A DNA stretch of 64,000 nt, taken from the NCBI GenBank assembly GCA_001510575.1, contig LNGK01000006.1, positions 1,235,565 through 1,299,564 on the forward strand. Direction: 5' to 3'. The stretch's first letter is position 1; each line of letters opens with the position of its first letter. The position numbers and the translations under genes were made by a program. The notes under the pieces are model-generated. The model was given only the letters and a program-made list of their open reading frames with translations. It was not told the origin of the DNA and did not search any database. Positions 14,372 through 28,901 of the stretch are shown piece by piece. The stretch comes from Knoxdaviesia capensis (lineage: Eukaryota > Ascomycota > Sordariomycetes > Microascales > Gondwanamycetaceae).

Positions 14372-16523
14372 TCCCTTTTCTTTGGAAGCTCGGGCCTTGA
14401 CGTTTTAGTGTTCAGTTCGCTACGTTGGTGCAGGTGCTCGCTCTCCTCTCCTCCTTGTTCCCAGAGCTGGAGCCTGGAACCGCGCTACGCGGGAAGGTTG
14501 TTGGGCCATGCCTCATGGGGTGCAAGCGCGGTCGGAAGCTGCTCGGTTTCAATCGCAAAACAGGCCAAAAAAGACGCACGCGAGGGCAGCTATCTCAGGC
14601 GAGTGCCGGCTGGATTGTGCTGGCTGGGGAGGGGGGCCTTTTTTCAGCACACAGCCGAGACGATCAGCAGCCAAAAAAGAACAATAAAAAGAATAATAAA
14701 ATAAAATAAGGCCGCACACCGGAAACTCGCGATACTAGTCTGAAAGCGTCTGGGGATGCCGTGTGGTGAGACAAGCAGCCACCAACCCAAACAAAGTGGC
14801 CTCAACTCTCCAGGTGTAGTGTACTGTATAGACAGTAAGAGGGTGTGTTTGCTATGCCCCACAGACTTCCAGCGGCCGTTGGTCTGCGGCTAGACGATCC
14901 CAAACAGAGGCAGTGCACGCTGAAATACAGTACAAATCTCGTCACGCTGACGGCGGAGGACCTCGCTTCTGGGCCTCGTCTTGGGGCGAGTTGTGTAAGG
15001 ACGGTAGATGATGGATAGGAGGGGGGGCAGAGCAAACACCAACCTAGTCAGGCGTGCGTGTGTGTGTGTGTGCGTGAGAAACCCCAGAGAACGAAAAGAA
15101 CGTATCTGTGTTCAAACTAGCTTGGACCGGCTTTTAGAGCCGCAACGACGGCGTCCCCAAACACGGTGTCTTGCCTGTCTGTCGGGTTCCACGTCTGCTC
15201 GTTGTCACCGGGTCCAGCAACATCTCCAGTTTTTTCTTTCCCACCGTGTTGCTTCCCATCCAGAGAAGACCGGGCCAGACCCGTTTCTGGGCCCTCTATT
15301 CTGGTGTCTGTCCAGTTCTTTTAACTCGTACCTATGCCTAAAAAGAACGGGGCACAAGACACGATCATGACAGAGCCACGTAACCCTGCTTTGGCTCTCG
15401 GTTGTGTCGGTTTGTTTTTTCTCCACGATTTAAAAAAAGGGGACACCCCCGGCCGGTGGACTATGAGATGTGGTAATAATATTTGCTCTCGGGAACTTTT
15501 CGTGCTGCTCGTTCCTTTCGCCGCCTGTGCACAGAACAGAACCGCCACCGCCTGCCACGTTGGATGCAGGGCGGACCTGGATGCGACGACCGTACCTTTT
15601 TGGGGAGGGGAGGCGCTTTCTGGTCGTTTCTGCTTGGTTGTTATGGCCGTACGAGCAGGACATACGTAAAGTCGGCACTTTGCAAAAGGGGCTTTTTGTG
15701 GCCCGGCTGCGTGTTTCGCGTAGATGGACGTCCTCTCCTGTCAAGCGACCCTCCTGTGCGTGTGTGTGTCTGGTCTCAAGAATAATCTTCTCCCGATGTT
15801 AGTGCCGGATAAGAGCAGAAGGACGAAGGACGGACACACGGCAGGGGAAAACAATCAGGTGAGGCATCTTTATGCTGTTTCTTCCAGGCTGTCATGCACC
15901 CTTGGGCGGCCAGATGTTGTAGCCCTGTGATGGAAGCGGGCGGGAGAAACACACACACGCACACACGCACACACATAAAAGTCATCCCACCATCCGATCG
16001 TTTGTGACGGGATGTGCATCAGAACAGGCTATGCCAAACGTGGACGTGGGAACGAAGCAAAACGAGTTCGGGGCCCCGGCCATACGGCTGAGAAGAGCAG
16101 GAAAAAGGGAAAAAAAAAAAAAAGAAAAGAGGACTTGCAGCTTGGGAACGGCACTAACCCTAATCGGGCAGTGCTTAAGCCATGGAATTGGGTCAGTATG
16201 GCGCCCATTAGACCCCATGTCCGGTGGGGTTTTTTTTATGTTTTGCCCCTTCCTTCCCCTTGGGTTCCTCTTGTGATTTACTAGAATAAAAAAAGGCACA
16301 ATAAGCCGATGGCCATTATTTCTGGCTTGCCCTCCCTCCATTGACCGTCTATGGTGGCTGGCCCGTGCGTTCCTTTTATTTTTATTTTTGTTTTATTTTT
16401 TGAAAGGTGTGCGTGCGTGCGTCGTGCGTGCGTGCGTTGAAGAGGAAAGGGAAAAAAAGAGGGGGGTGGCCCATGCTTTTTCATGCGGGTTTTTGACCAC
16501 GGCTCGCGCTTTCCTGGAACACA

Positions 16524-16527
<4 letters not shown>

Positions 16528-16556
<29 letters not shown>
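16528..16556. repeat. (CA)n microsatellite
   Basis: About 14 perfect CA units. A GTGC/GCGT repeat lies just upstream at about 16406-16438. Confidence 0.9.
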
Positions 16557-16560
<4 letters not shown>

Positions 16561-17694
16561 CCGGAAAAAGGCTGGGCCAGGGTTTTTTGGGCTGTGTGTG
16601 TGAGCCTTCCTTCCCCCCCCCAGGTCGGTCGGTCGTCGCTTCCCATGCAATGTCGGAAGAAGCAGTGTATGTATAGATCTGGCCCTGTTCTTTGGGAAAC
16701 GCTCACAGACCAAAAAAAAAACCCTGCCACACGAAACATTTTTTTCCTCTGGGTGGGTGGTTCCAGAAAAAAGAAATGTAAGTGTAGCGAGCCAATGAGA
16801 GACACGGATGTTGCGGGATACGGCGGTACAGCCAGGTCTGCGTTGTTCTTCGCAGCACAAACACTGTTCCGGTGCTGGCAGGAAGTACAGTACGGGTCAG
16901 TACTGTATGTGGTGAGTATCATCCACTTTGACCTCGTTTTTGGGGGTAGTTGTGTAGTGGTATTGCACAATACCACGACACGAACGCAGTTCAGGTCGGC
17001 GGCGTCGTTCCCTTTTTTTTTCTTTTTTTTTCTTGGATTAGCCTATCCTTCCGGAACTTCGTCAACCGAAATCAGGGAAATCATATGGTCGTTCCGTTGC
17101 TCGTTTCCCCCCTTTTTCGTCGTCGGATGACTTTGTGCCCCTTCTGACTGTTGACTCAAACAAACCTCAACAGGTTGCTTGTTGGTCGAGGGGATGCGGC
17201 GCCAAAATCGGCAACGGGCATTATTCTGAAGACTGGCCGGTGCCCACAACTGATCTGATAGCAGCATATGATTGCTTTTTTTTCGCTCCCGCCGGACCAG
17301 TCAGTTGCTTTTGGTGACTGACTGACTCCGCAGTGTTTCCCAGCTGCAACTCCAGCAGACCACACCATACAAGTCACAGCCCCCCCCCCCGGCCAAGGGC
17401 CTTAAAGGCGGTCTGTCCGACCTGTCACACCTCTCACGGCGCGCTGCTATTGGCAAGGGTCGTGCATGTGCGTGTGTGCGAATCTGTCCGTCTGATCCCA
17501 CAGGGATTTGGGGCTGGTCCCTGTCTTCTCAGTCGCCCTTGTGCGGTGATTTTGATGGGGAGGGGGGGACCTGACTGCAGGTCATATTATTGGATCTGGC
17601 GTAATACATGGATGGGGTGGGTAGGACATGAATTCTTTTTGTGAGTTTTATTCTCTCATTAACATTAACCCGCAAACAAAATAAAAATTAAAAA

Positions 17695-17728
17695 AATAAT
17701 GGAACATAATAATGGAACATAATAATGG
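17695..17728. repeat. 13-bp tandem repeat, 2.6 copies
   Basis: Two perfect copies of AATAATGGAACAT (17695-17707 and 17708-17720) are followed by a partial third copy. The flanks are AT-rich. Confidence 0.8.
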
Positions 17729-20472
17729 GCTTATCCCAGACAATCACCTTTTCGCCCTAGTTGTGTTTCTTCTACGACATTAAACTATCGCAGCCCCCGC
17801 TTCTTTTGCTGTGTCGTGTCTTTTCGGATCCTGGACCAGGAATAGCACTGATGTGCATTATCTTGGTGCCGATTTTTTTTTTTTTTTTGACTTTATGAAC
17901 GAGACGAGGGGGCCCGCCCTGTTCGGAGTGGGAAGGTATAATAAAATCGTGGAGCAGTATCAATCACATGGCGTTTGGGTATTGTGGATGGTGGGTTTCT
18001 GTCGCCTCCCCCTCTCTTGCTGGTGCGTCTGTGTTCAGTATTTTGCATATAGCGTGGTATCGGGCTAGCCTATTACGACTTGACCCAGTATATGCTGAGA
18101 AGGAGTTGTCGCCTCGGGTGATGATTGAAGTGGCTTAAACTGTTCACATGAAGCGTTCAGGTATAGTGCGGCGTGTGGCAGGGGATATCGGCCTGCCGGG
18201 TCCAAGATTTGTCCGTCCGGCCAAGTTCAAGGCGGCCCTTTAACCAAAACGCTCACAACCACGTTACTCTGTGATTATCATGATATCATGGCGCTGGCCA
18301 CGGGCCCGGCTGCACTCGTACCGACCCCAGCCCGGGTCTGTATCAGGCAGGAAGCTGCACCAGCAGGCAAATGCAGAGTCAAGGTCCGTCCTCCTTTTTT
18401 CTTCTAGATCGCTGCTTCCCACGCAACTTACACGTAATACCCGATGATCTAAGAACAGAATATCATTATTTAAATAATAATAATAACCAGATGTTATTAC
18501 TCTAGCGAGCCACCGGTGGATATCTGGGACTATCCCAGCCGGCTTTTAAGAGACTTTGACTTAGCCCATCGCACTAGGAGATCTTGGGGCGTTTCTGGGT
18601 CGTGGACCCAGTAGTCGTGTCCTGGTTCCTTTTTCTTCCTCGGGCGAAGTAGCGGTAAAGACCACCTTCACCAACAATATATTGGTCAGTGTGTGAGAGA
18701 TATATGCCACCCTGCACACTACTGGGTTCATTTGAAGCTTTCTCGTCGTTCTTTTTTTTTTTTTTTTATGGACATGGATTTGCTCCGGCCGTGTCAGGGC
18801 GACCAGGGATGAGAGAAAGGCCGGGGGATATCATGCGTAATAGACCTGTGCCTTTATGTCCCCCATGCAAATAAAGGGGAAAAGGACACTTCACACTTGT
18901 CTCTGTCGTGTCGGATACGTGCCTAGGGTTAGGGTTACCGGTCCATGAACTGAGCTGGTGGACGAAACACCGCTATATCACCGTCGGGTAGAAACATATC
19001 CCGACACACTCGGGAACATACACCCAAGAGGACAAGAAACAGGCTGGCTGACGGGTCGGTCGCGTAGGCCTACGCGTATAGCACGGTATGTTGCTGTAGA
19101 GCACACACACACGCCTCGCTTGAGACGGAGGCGGCAGTTACGTGAAAGACAAAAAAAAGGGACCACAGCGAGAAAGCGACCTCTCTCTGGTCCAACCAAG
19201 GCCAGATCGGGGAGGGGGAAGGGGCCGGGACCCATCACTGAGCAGCGAATAAGCTGAACGGGTGGGAAGAGCGATGCGGGCGACAGATTGCGCGGGTGAG
19301 ACCTGGCGAACACCCGGACCATCAGCTGGCCGCCGGGTATATGCAGCGAGTGGTTCGGGCAGCTGCGTGTGTGTGTGTGTGTGTGATTGTGTCTAAGGAA
19401 GCAAACAAACCAGTGCGGCGACAATGGCATGGCGAGAAGGAAGAGAAACTGAAAAGCAAGTAGTAGGTTGGGTGCCCACTATCCACGCGTTGTAATGAGC
19501 AGGTCGCTCAATACGGATAGCGATACAAAGGGGGAAAAAAAAAAAGGAGAGACCAGCCGGCCACCATGCTGGCTGCCTGGCTGAGCGAGTCCTCGCTATG
19601 CTGCTTCCGGGGGGGGATCGGCCAGCTGAGGGCCCGGCTTACTTACTTTTGCTGGATACCGTTGCAAGGGAATACAGTACAAAAGACGGACCTATTATCA
19701 TGTCGGAAGGGTGCATTAGCAGGGCGAAGCGGCAAAACGCCCCCGCCCCAAAACAAGGTGAGAGCGAGAGAATTGTGCTGGACGTTGCGAAGTGGGTGTG
19801 CCGAGCGAATGGGCGGACGAGAGCCAAGTTCTGCAGGCGATGCCGAGCCGAAACACGCGCTACACAGCAGCAACGCCAAAAAGCTGACACGCAGATGGAT
19901 GTGGGAGGGTTGCAGCACATCACCATCATCATCACCACCACCACCACCACTTGGGCTCGCGCCTGCATTCGTCGTAACAGTGGCAGCGCCGCGGCACTTT
20001 GACTACGTGGGACCGTGGCACCGAGCAAACAAAGCGGACGTGCAATTATGGATATCACGCCGCCCCCCCCCCCCTCTTCAGGCTGTCCTGTTGCATGACC
20101 GGTGGCACCGGAAACGAAGCAGGCGGCGAGAAGGGACTCCGAGGAAACCAGGGAATAAAAGGCCCTCCCCGCCGCCTTTGGCGCATGAATGGATGTTCTG
20201 GATGTTTTAGAACACGCAGCTTTTGCCTTTCTGCTACGAGGAAACGACGAAGAAAGAGGAACCGAAAATGCGAGAGACGAGAGGAAAGAAAACCTGACGA
20301 CTGGACCTCGGTTTTCTGCATATCCACGGGGGCGGAGGGGTTTTGCTTCCTTGCATGGCAGACTGGGCTGTATAATTGCCATTTCTGCAGGGAATCAGAA
20401 AAGAAGAAGAAGAAAGGTAGTGAGTCCCTGCCCCGTTAGATTTTCCACATCCCATACGACACCGAGCATCGC

Positions 20473-20523
20473 ATTCGGGGGGGAGGAGGAGCAGAAGGAG
20501 AAGGAGGAGGAGGAGGAGGAGGA
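20473..20523. repeat. GGA-rich purine tract
   Basis: The tract is almost pure purine on the plus strand, dominated by GGA and GAG units. Such mirror-like polypurine tracts can form triplex or quadruplex structures. It encodes only poly-Glu/Gly/Arg in the spurious frames. Confidence 0.75.
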
Positions 20524-23082
20524 GCGAGAACTTGTGCCTAATTTTCAACACCAGGCGGTTCAATGTTCTGGTATTGGCACTTTGTTGGTTAGTATTATTG
20601 CAGAATGACGGTAGGTTCGGATCCCGCGTGTGGTAGTTCCAGGGATCACCACCACCAGACCCCCCGAAGCAGCCACTTAGACGGCCCAGGCGGCGATGTG
20701 ACTCGTTCTCCGTCACTAGTACCAAGTGTAAGGACACACACATACTTCCTGGCTGGACGGGCGTCGGGAATTATCAAAGTGCGGTAGCCCATCAACCAAG
20801 CAGACCTGAAAACGTCAACCCAAAGTAAGTTATATTGCATTTTCTTTTGCCAGGGCCGGGCGATGACAAGGCACACGGGATAAAAAAAAAAGGATGCCGC
20901 GAAGTTTATTAGGTGCTGCTCCGACGGTCGTAGAGTGTGTGGTTGGTATATTAAACCACAAAAGCGAGAAAGATGGATCTGGCTGCCTGCCTCTCTTTTT
21001 CGTTCCTGTTACTCCGGAGTGGCCGTTGGTATAACATATCCATTCCATTGTCATTATTTTGGGAACAACCCACGGTATAAGACGGTGGCAAAAGCTGCGT
21101 CTGTGAAGGGGGAACCCAATCAAGAGCCCGTTTATATTGCAATCGGTAAGAGTGTGCGTTCGGGGGTGGTTGAATTGTGGGAGTCTTCCGCTGGAGGGTT
21201 TTCTCATTTCTGGTCCTCCCTAAACACACACTGACACCCTCAGGCTCGGTGGGAGGCAGGATGGATAATGCGAAGCTGAGTTGTAACGCATTGCACTCTA
21301 GTAGGTGTCGGGGCTCCCGGTCGCTTGAGGAGACAGGGCACGGGAAGCTCTAACAAGGTATAATATAAGGGTTGAACCCTGATGTTTCCCACGAACCCTA
21401 GACGCCGGTGATCCAGACCAGAGGAAGAAAAGATCCTATATATATATATATAGAATATATATGTACAGTACTTCCCCACTGACAAACACGTACTGTACTG
21501 CATGTATTAAGCTGCAACTCTGTGTGCTTGCGCTCGTTGAGCAATTACCGCAAATTCCTCCGAATGTTGGGAAGGATTTACAGACTTGGGTTTTTCCCTT
21601 ACTACAGTAGAGACTCCCGTGTGCCGCTGGTGAGCCCTGGAGGGGAAAAAGCCATCCGCCAAGCATCCAGTGAACATCTGAGTTTCTCATAGCCAGGGTG
21701 GGTTTCTGACTGTATGGGGTTGCAGTGCCGGAACGGCACCAGCAAACACGAGCAACAGGAGGGGGGGAGGGAACCTGATTCAAAACACGGGATGGGAGGA
21801 GAGCGAGCGCAGAGCGACGTGATGATTGAAGGGAACCTATATCACCAGCTTCCCGTGTCCACATACACAAATATCAATCAGTTTTAGCGGGCGGTGGGCT
21901 TGGATCACGGGCGTAACTGAATGGGAAAAAGGGGCTCACTGGCGGTATAAGTTGACCGCGTGGAGCTTTCGGTGCTACCTCCTCCCATCGGTACCACGCA
22001 TCAGCATCAGCGTAACAGCGACACACGTCTCTCTCTCCTCGCGTAGCGAAACTCTCTGGAGGAGGATCTGGGTTCTCGAAATCGAAAAAGAGGGCCTGTG
22101 ACAATTTCTTTTTTCTTTTTTTCGGCCTCACAAAAGCGCCGGAGGGCCCGTAACCGGCCCCCCCCTCACATATTATGTGCACTATAGCACACACGTCCTG
22201 AAGGAGACGGCATACTGCATAAGTGCGTGCCGTGCGTGCGTGCGTGTTTGTGTGTATCGTGATGCTGGTGGTGGCAACGGGAAACTTACACCATCCAGCC
22301 ACCACCGCCAAACAACCTGAGGCCTGACGGGGGGTTCACTTTTCGGCTTTTTGATATTGGGACGGCCAGGTTATCGAGGTTGGTGGCTGGCCCCCGCCCT
22401 CTGGTGAAGACAGAGAGAGAGAGAGCATAGAACTGGGCGGTTCGGGGAATAGCACATCGCTTGGAGGGGGTTTGCTCAGAAACTGGCGGTAAAGCGGCGG
22501 ATGTGCGGCGAGGTATTGTGTTAGGGGCAACGCCTACACCTATTGGAGGGATGCCAGTTATGCAGGACACGCAGGAAACTGGAATATTGCAAATATGCAT
22601 CTGCACGGGCATAGTCGCTAGGCTCGCGACGAAGTATTGGTGGTTTTCTATTCTTGTTGCCTCATTCGACGTTCATGCATGCAACGAGGGTGAACACGTA
22701 GTTATGGCCGGCCGTCTTTCTGCTCCTAGTCTGCTGCACGCACGAGAAGGACAGAACGACGATGCGTGATGGGACGATACAAGAACCATCTCCGATGAGT
22801 GGTGGTTGCCGCTAGGCTGAGTGTGCAGGCGTTGATGTGTACCAGTGCTCTCATCCGTGTTGTCGTCCATGCACACGCATTGCAGACAGTGTGTGTGCCA
22901 GTCGGTGATACGTCATAACCAGACAGGCAAGCCCGAAAAGAAAGAGAGAAAAAAACGCCCACGCTGTGGATGATCGCTTCTCCGAAGCCTCAGCATCACT
23001 CAGCCTCTGTCGGTCCTTCCTGCACCTGCACCACGATATGCACGATGCAGACCGGGGCTTGGGTTTCTGCGGGTTCTTGGGC

Positions 23083-23102
23083 TGGCTGGCTGGCTGGCTG
23101 GA
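23083..23102. repeat. (GGCT)n microsatellite
   Basis: Five tandem tetranucleotide units of GGCT/GCTG. Confidence 0.8.
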
Positions 23103-24224
23103 GCAGGAATGTGGGGGGGAACCGTTATATTCGATCTCTGCGTTTGCTATTGTTGTCGACAGGTCAAACAATTGAGACACAACACGCTGCGAATGGTGGT
23201 GCACATTGACACAATAGACATAACTTCCACCCCACACCCGCCCCCCCCCAGGCCGCGAATCCTGTGAGCCACACACACAGTTTTCGGAACGTCGTAACGG
23301 CCGCGCTGCATTGAGAGAAAACGGAACCGAGTGGCGTCCATTCTCAAGGAAGACAGCAATGTCCACTACATTATACCGTATACAGCATGGGAAGGATGTG
23401 AACAGCGCGGCTTTAACGGGCTGCAGAGTCAACCCGTGTGTGGGTGGTAGTGGCCGGTTCGTCTCACCCATAGTGGACAAGAAGGACCAGAAAAAAACGG
23501 CCTTTACGGCAGACTGACATTCTTTATACGACACGGATTGTCATCTCAGTCTACTGCAGGCTGATTTCGGCTCGACGAGACAGGACTGGTGAGGAGGGCG
23601 GCCATGCCTCATGTATCACTCTCAAGTGTACAATATATAATAATCTGTGTCTGGGTAGCAATAAGAGTGTTCATACTCCGTAGTGGTAGAGAACCGTCAG
23701 TCCCCCAGTCTCCACCCCACCCATCCACACCCTCACACAAGAGGGACTTGAGAGCGCAATATCAGTGGATGGCCCCATGCACGGCCTGCCGTCTGAGCAG
23801 GCTTCCAAAAGGAAAGGAGTCACAGATAGATTGGGGGGAAGCGCCGGACGGGCTGGGGAGACACGAAGAGAAGCAGGGAGGAGAGAGGGGAGCCGTAGAA
23901 CACAGGAACACGAGGGAACACTTTTCTCTTCCTTTTTCTTTTGGGGACATGACGATCACGCCCCCCCTCTCCTCAGGACAGACAAACACAAGGTTTGCGT
24001 GGGAGGTTCTCACGCACTCCCCCCGTCCCTCACACACGCACACACACATACAGTACACGCCCCATGTCCTTCACTGTCCAGTATCTTGTCTTTTGCATCT
24101 CCGTATGCACGACGAAAGAAGGATTCTCCACCTATTGCCCAGTCAGCAGCAGCATCATCATCATCATCATCCGCATCATCACCCTTTATCGTCTCTCCCA
24201 CTCACCCCACTGGTCGATTCAGAG

Positions 24225-24248
24225 CACACACACACACACACACACACA
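24225..24248. repeat. (CA)12 microsatellite
   Basis: Twelve perfect CA units. A (CAT)n tract lies shortly upstream at about 24152-24170. Confidence 0.9.
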
Positions 24249-25459
24249 TTCTCTCATCCTTGGTTCCTCCTCAAGTTGCCCTTTCGCTCTGGCCCTCGGA
24301 ACCGCCCCACTTCTAAAAGCGAAATCTGCCTTTAAACCTGAGAGGGAGAGAAAAAAGGAAAAAGAAAGGAGGATTGTCACTTGGACACACTATTTCCTTT
24401 TGTTGCCCTTGCTGTGATTATCTTCCTGGCCTAATCCCTGCCGCCCGCCCTCAGCACGCACTCAAACACACACATTCTCACCCAACTGGAAATAGTCTAA
24501 AAATCCCGTCGTCAAGGAACGGGGAAACCTGCAAGTGCAAAGTTTCCGTGGCGTTTTTTAATGGTATTTTTATTTTATTTTATTTATATTTTTCTCCTCC
24601 CACGCCCCGCCCACACGTGCCAATCCCCCCCCAGTTTGGCGAACTGAAAGCACTTTCTTTTCTCTTCTTTCCCTTCCATCGTTCCTTCCTCTCCTCTCCT
24701 TCCCCCCAGTCGCTATCATTTCGTGTGTGCTCCTTTTTCTTGTTCCCTTGCTTTCGTCTCCTTCCTTCTTCTGTGGTTGTTCTCTCGCTTGGCCCTTCCC
24801 TTCCTTTTTCTCATCTCGTCTGTCTTATGCACACGGACTTATGGCCCGTTCCTTCGTGGACGAGAGAGATTCTCAGCTTGTAACATAAAAATGTCGTGAG
24901 AGTTTCATGGGAGTGGAAAAAAAACCGTTCCTTTTTTGTGACGGCGAATTCAGTCATCTCCGGTGCTGCCTCTTCGTCTTGCCTTCGGCTAACTCTGTTT
25001 TCAGGCTCTCCGATCGCTCTTTTTTTTTCTTCTTTTTTCTTTTCTTCTTTTTCGTCATTCGGGAGTCTTTCGGGTTTCTGGCCTGGTTCTCTTGCTTTTT
25101 TCCCCCACTCACACACAACTCAACAAACACGTACGACTGACGGTACATGAGGCTTTCCGCATTTTGCATTTTGCATCTTATTTCTGGTGTTGTGTAATGT
25201 GCCAGCATCCTATTTCCGGTTCACACAACCTGCCTTGCATTTCACGCATTTTTATGACAAGTAGGAAACGAGAAACTGCCTCACACACACGAAAAAAAAA
25301 AAGCCACAGTTTGGGCTTTTGCCCATGCCATACTGTACTTACTGCACACCCACCCACACTCACCCCCATGCATATAGCAAAAAACCTTGGAACCAGAAAA
25401 TACCCATCCATATATCAAACACACACCCTGCCTTGTGTCGTGTTGAAATTGTCAATGTG

Positions 25460-25461
<2 letters not shown>

Positions 25462-25494
<33 letters not shown>
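25462..25494. repeat. (GT)16 microsatellite
   Basis: Sixteen or more uninterrupted GT units, the longest dinucleotide tract in the window. Confidence 0.92.
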
Positions 25495-25495
<1 letters not shown>

Positions 25496-26743
25496 CCCGC
25501 TGTGCTGAGACCCGCGCCCTGTGCTTCTTTCGTTTTTTCCAAGATCATTCTTCTGGTTCAATGTTTCTTCTGCTCGCCCCGCTTTCTCCCCCATTTCATC
25601 CCTCGTGGTTCGGCTGGATCGGTCGTTTTTTCTGGTCTCGTTAAAAAAGGGCATTTCACTCACAGAAGAAATCATCTGGCATGGACCATTACATTTCTCT
25701 GTCCGGCTCCCTCAGGAATACGTGTATTTTTTGGCTCACACTCTTTTCGTTTCCCCCCGCCCCGCCCCCCCCCCTCTTTCCGTTCCCCGTTCCCAGATAC
25801 GGTTATTATATCCCAGACTCAAATCTCAGGAGAAAGGTCCAAGAGAAAGTGAGATGGAGCCCGAGAAACCCCACGCGCACCGGCCAAGTTGTGACTTTTC
25901 CTCCTTTTTCTCTCTTTCTGGTGGTTGCGTTGGATGAGACCGGGCTGGGCTGGTTGGCCACTTGACCAATATTCGAATATGCTATGTTCCCTTTTCTTGT
26001 GGAGTCTCTTCAGGTGTTGGCATAAGTGTCTATGTTATAAGACACTGCAACCGCGGGACCCAGAGAGAGGCATGAAATGAAGAGACCGAGAAAAACGGTG
26101 GATGGTGATGCCCCGTCTGCGTAAGCCGGCCGTAGTACCGCTTGGAGCAGACAGACCTAGGCAGTTTGTGTGTGTCTCTGACAATGTTCGCCATCGTCCT
26201 GAGGAGCCGATGCGGGTGTGAGAGCTGAGCCTGTGTGGCAGTTCCTGAACAGTTCCGCCCCCTCCCCCGTTGTGTGTTTGTCTCCCTTTCGTAACGCACC
26301 CCCTCCCCCATTTCCACTCCCTCCCTCCCCACACACACCATCTCGTCTCATTCCGTTCCCTCCATCATTCATTCACCTTCATTCATTGCCTCGCCCTTCT
26401 GTGCAGGATCAAGTGTTCCTGGAGATGTGGACGGCTTCGCCACGGAATTCCCTTTGGGTTGTTCTAGGCCGCTGAAAAATTAATGAGCCCGGTGGTAAGA
26501 CACAATCTAACTACGAAAGACCTTTTTTTCTTTCTTCTCTGCGCAGACAGACCTCCGGACGATTATCCTAAAACGATCGGGAGGAGGGCATTATGGAATC
26601 CAGGGAATGTTGCGAGACCAGGCGAGACAGAACAAGACACGCATGTTGAAAAAACCCTCCAGCCAATACATTATGCAGACGGGACTTGTTGTTGCTTGTT
26701 CCGTGTAGACAGCATGAGGGAGGCACGATATCTGTTTGTGGTG

Positions 26744-26765
26744 GGTGTGTGTGTGTGTGTGTGTG
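26744..26765. repeat. (GT)11 microsatellite
   Basis: An uninterrupted GT tract. Like its neighbours it lies in gene-free sequence. Confidence 0.85.
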
Positions 26766-27693
26766 ATACAGCAGAACAAGAGATCTGCGATGGGCGGACG
26801 GAGGGAGAGAGAGAGGGAAACGAGAACATACAGTATGTGTGTGTGTCCCAGCCCCATTTCCCCCAAACAGCTGTTCGTTCACCTCACGATCCTGATTTGC
26901 CATTCCCGTCTCTCCCCCCCTTCAACCTTTTTGTGGGTGATTTGCCGGACTCTTTCTCTGCCATGTTCTCCCTGATCGACCTGACATCGACGGATGTTGC
27001 TCTCTGTCTGTCTGTCTCCTTGATCTGGCCATAATCGACAAGGATGGGGCTAGAAAGGGGGGGAGGGGAAGAAAAGGAGAAGACAGGATGGAAGACATGG
27101 AGAACTGCTCACATTTCCCTCTGATGGTGGGCTTACTGGTGATCGCCCAACTTCATCTCCGGTGATGCGGCCCTGCTAGGGGAATTGTTTTTTTTGCTCC
27201 CACGGGACGGTGCTTGGGGGGGCTTGTTGGTTAGGCCTCCTGGCCATGGACGGCTTTCAATCTTTGGGTATGCACGAGGAGAACCATGGATGTCAGAAAC
27301 AGAAGATGTAACAATGTGATGGGTTGCACTTTGCCAGGCTTCCTCCCCCCCCCCAGCATGGCACAGCCCAAGGTCCCTTCCATCACCGTTAGGGGAGGGA
27401 GAGGAGGTTGAGGAGAAAAGAATGGTTCAAGTGGACACCTTTTATTTTTATTTTTTTTTATTTTGGGTCTCCGAGAGCCAGAGCGAGATTAATTGCATTA
27501 TTCTATTGCCTGGGATGATTGATGGGAGGGAGGCAGATTCGCCATCGCGCCCTGGTTCATTCATCCTTGCGCAGGGAAGACACGACGACCTGTTGGTAAT
27601 GCTGTGTTTTGTTCGGCTGGGGTGGGAGGGGATGATTTTCTCTTTTGGCGACGTCTGGTGCGCTGTGACACAAGATGCTGTTTCCCTCCCTCT

Positions 27694-27722
27694 CACACAC
27701 ACACGCACACACACACACACAC
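27694..27722. repeat. (CA)n microsatellite with one GC interruption
   Basis: Fourteen CA-type units with a single CG step in the middle. Confidence 0.85.
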
Positions 27723-28859
27723 GCCCTGCAATGCGAAGTCCACCCCACCCCGTCCTCACAAGCTGCTGCAGTCTTCAAGTATGCACAACCGCAACTGCAA
27801 CTCTGTGTGTCTGAGTCTGGCAGAGTCATCCACAGAAACCCCATGTATGCCTTGGACTGTTTTAGAGTGTTTATCACCGGCAACAAAGTCCACGCATCCA
27901 GAGAGCAATCTCGTGAGAAGGGGGATATCTGCCGCATATTGGAGATTTGGACCAAAGGTCTTGAGACACTCGGGCTTAAGGTGAAGGCGGCCGCTTGGGA
28001 AGGGAGTGTGCAGACACTTTCGACCCGGAGATCTGCACGGAAAGAGGAAAAGGGGAAGATAGAGACCAGACTGTCTTATGTAAGGCATGAGCACTCATTC
28101 TCCTGACTTGGACTTTGTGTGCAGATTTTGTTCTTCCTGGTCCCTCTGTTTCTCTATCCTTCTTCCGTCCTTGATCAAATCTTTTATCCAATCCTTCTCC
28201 TCCGACTTTCACTAGCCCTCCAATATCAGCCCATATAAAAGTGCTCTGCCATCTAATCTAGTCTGGATATAGTGCAACATCTCAGCTCTATGCTTTCAGA
28301 GTCATTATTATGTTTTTCCTGTTCGGTGGTGTGTATCCGGACACACCCCCCCCCTAGAGAATCCCCGGAATCCATACGGTAGTCAGTTTCTGGTTCCCTA
28401 AAATGCCATGCTACGAAATATTCACTTACTACTATTCGTTTCTATTTCCTGCTTGCCTGGGCTTTACTCCTTTGGTACTAAATGACTTGCCTAAGAGATG
28501 TGCTATATTGGCCTTGTCCGTGTTTTCCTCGTCCGCCTCAGCCTATGGGTTTGGTAATCTGGAAAATGCTTTGGAGCCGAGCCAACACGGTCGGGAAACA
28601 TCCTCACCTCTTCAAAAAACCAGAACACCCCCCCTCCCCATCCCGAATATGCACCCCCCTCCTCGTCCTCCTCCACACTGGACTTCAAACCTAACCTCCC
28701 ACTAGACCTCAGCTAATGCTTGTGCCTCAGTATCAGGACAACCGTGCTTCCACTCCTCTCCACACCCCCCTTCCAAGATTCTGGACCCCATCTTCCCGTC
28801 TTTCGGTCTTCTGTTTTCCATCTTATCCCCACCCTGGTCCAAGCTATATTGTTCCTAAT

Positions 28860-28901
28860 AAGAAAAAAAAAAGAAAAAAAGAAAGAAAAAAAAAAAAAAG
28901 G
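28860..28901. repeat. Poly-A/GAAA tract
   Basis: The tract is almost all A with scattered single G. It lies upstream of the pyrimidine-rich leader of the Gln-rich gene. Confidence 0.7.

Noticed and set aside
19566..20382. Overlapping frames of 214 codons (plus) and 247 codons (minus)
   Set aside because: Low-complexity Pro/Arg/Ser translations shaped by CAC/CCC runs; no domain, no intron logic, and both strands equally open.
24152..24250. CAT and CA tracts considered as a possible CRISPR-like or satellite array
   Set aside because: They are simple di- and trinucleotide tracts without spaced direct repeats, and the genome is eukaryotic.
22851..24335. Frames of 227 codons (minus) and 248 codons (plus) in the desert
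   Set aside because: They contain His/Thr runs from CA and CAT microsatellites and no conserved motif.
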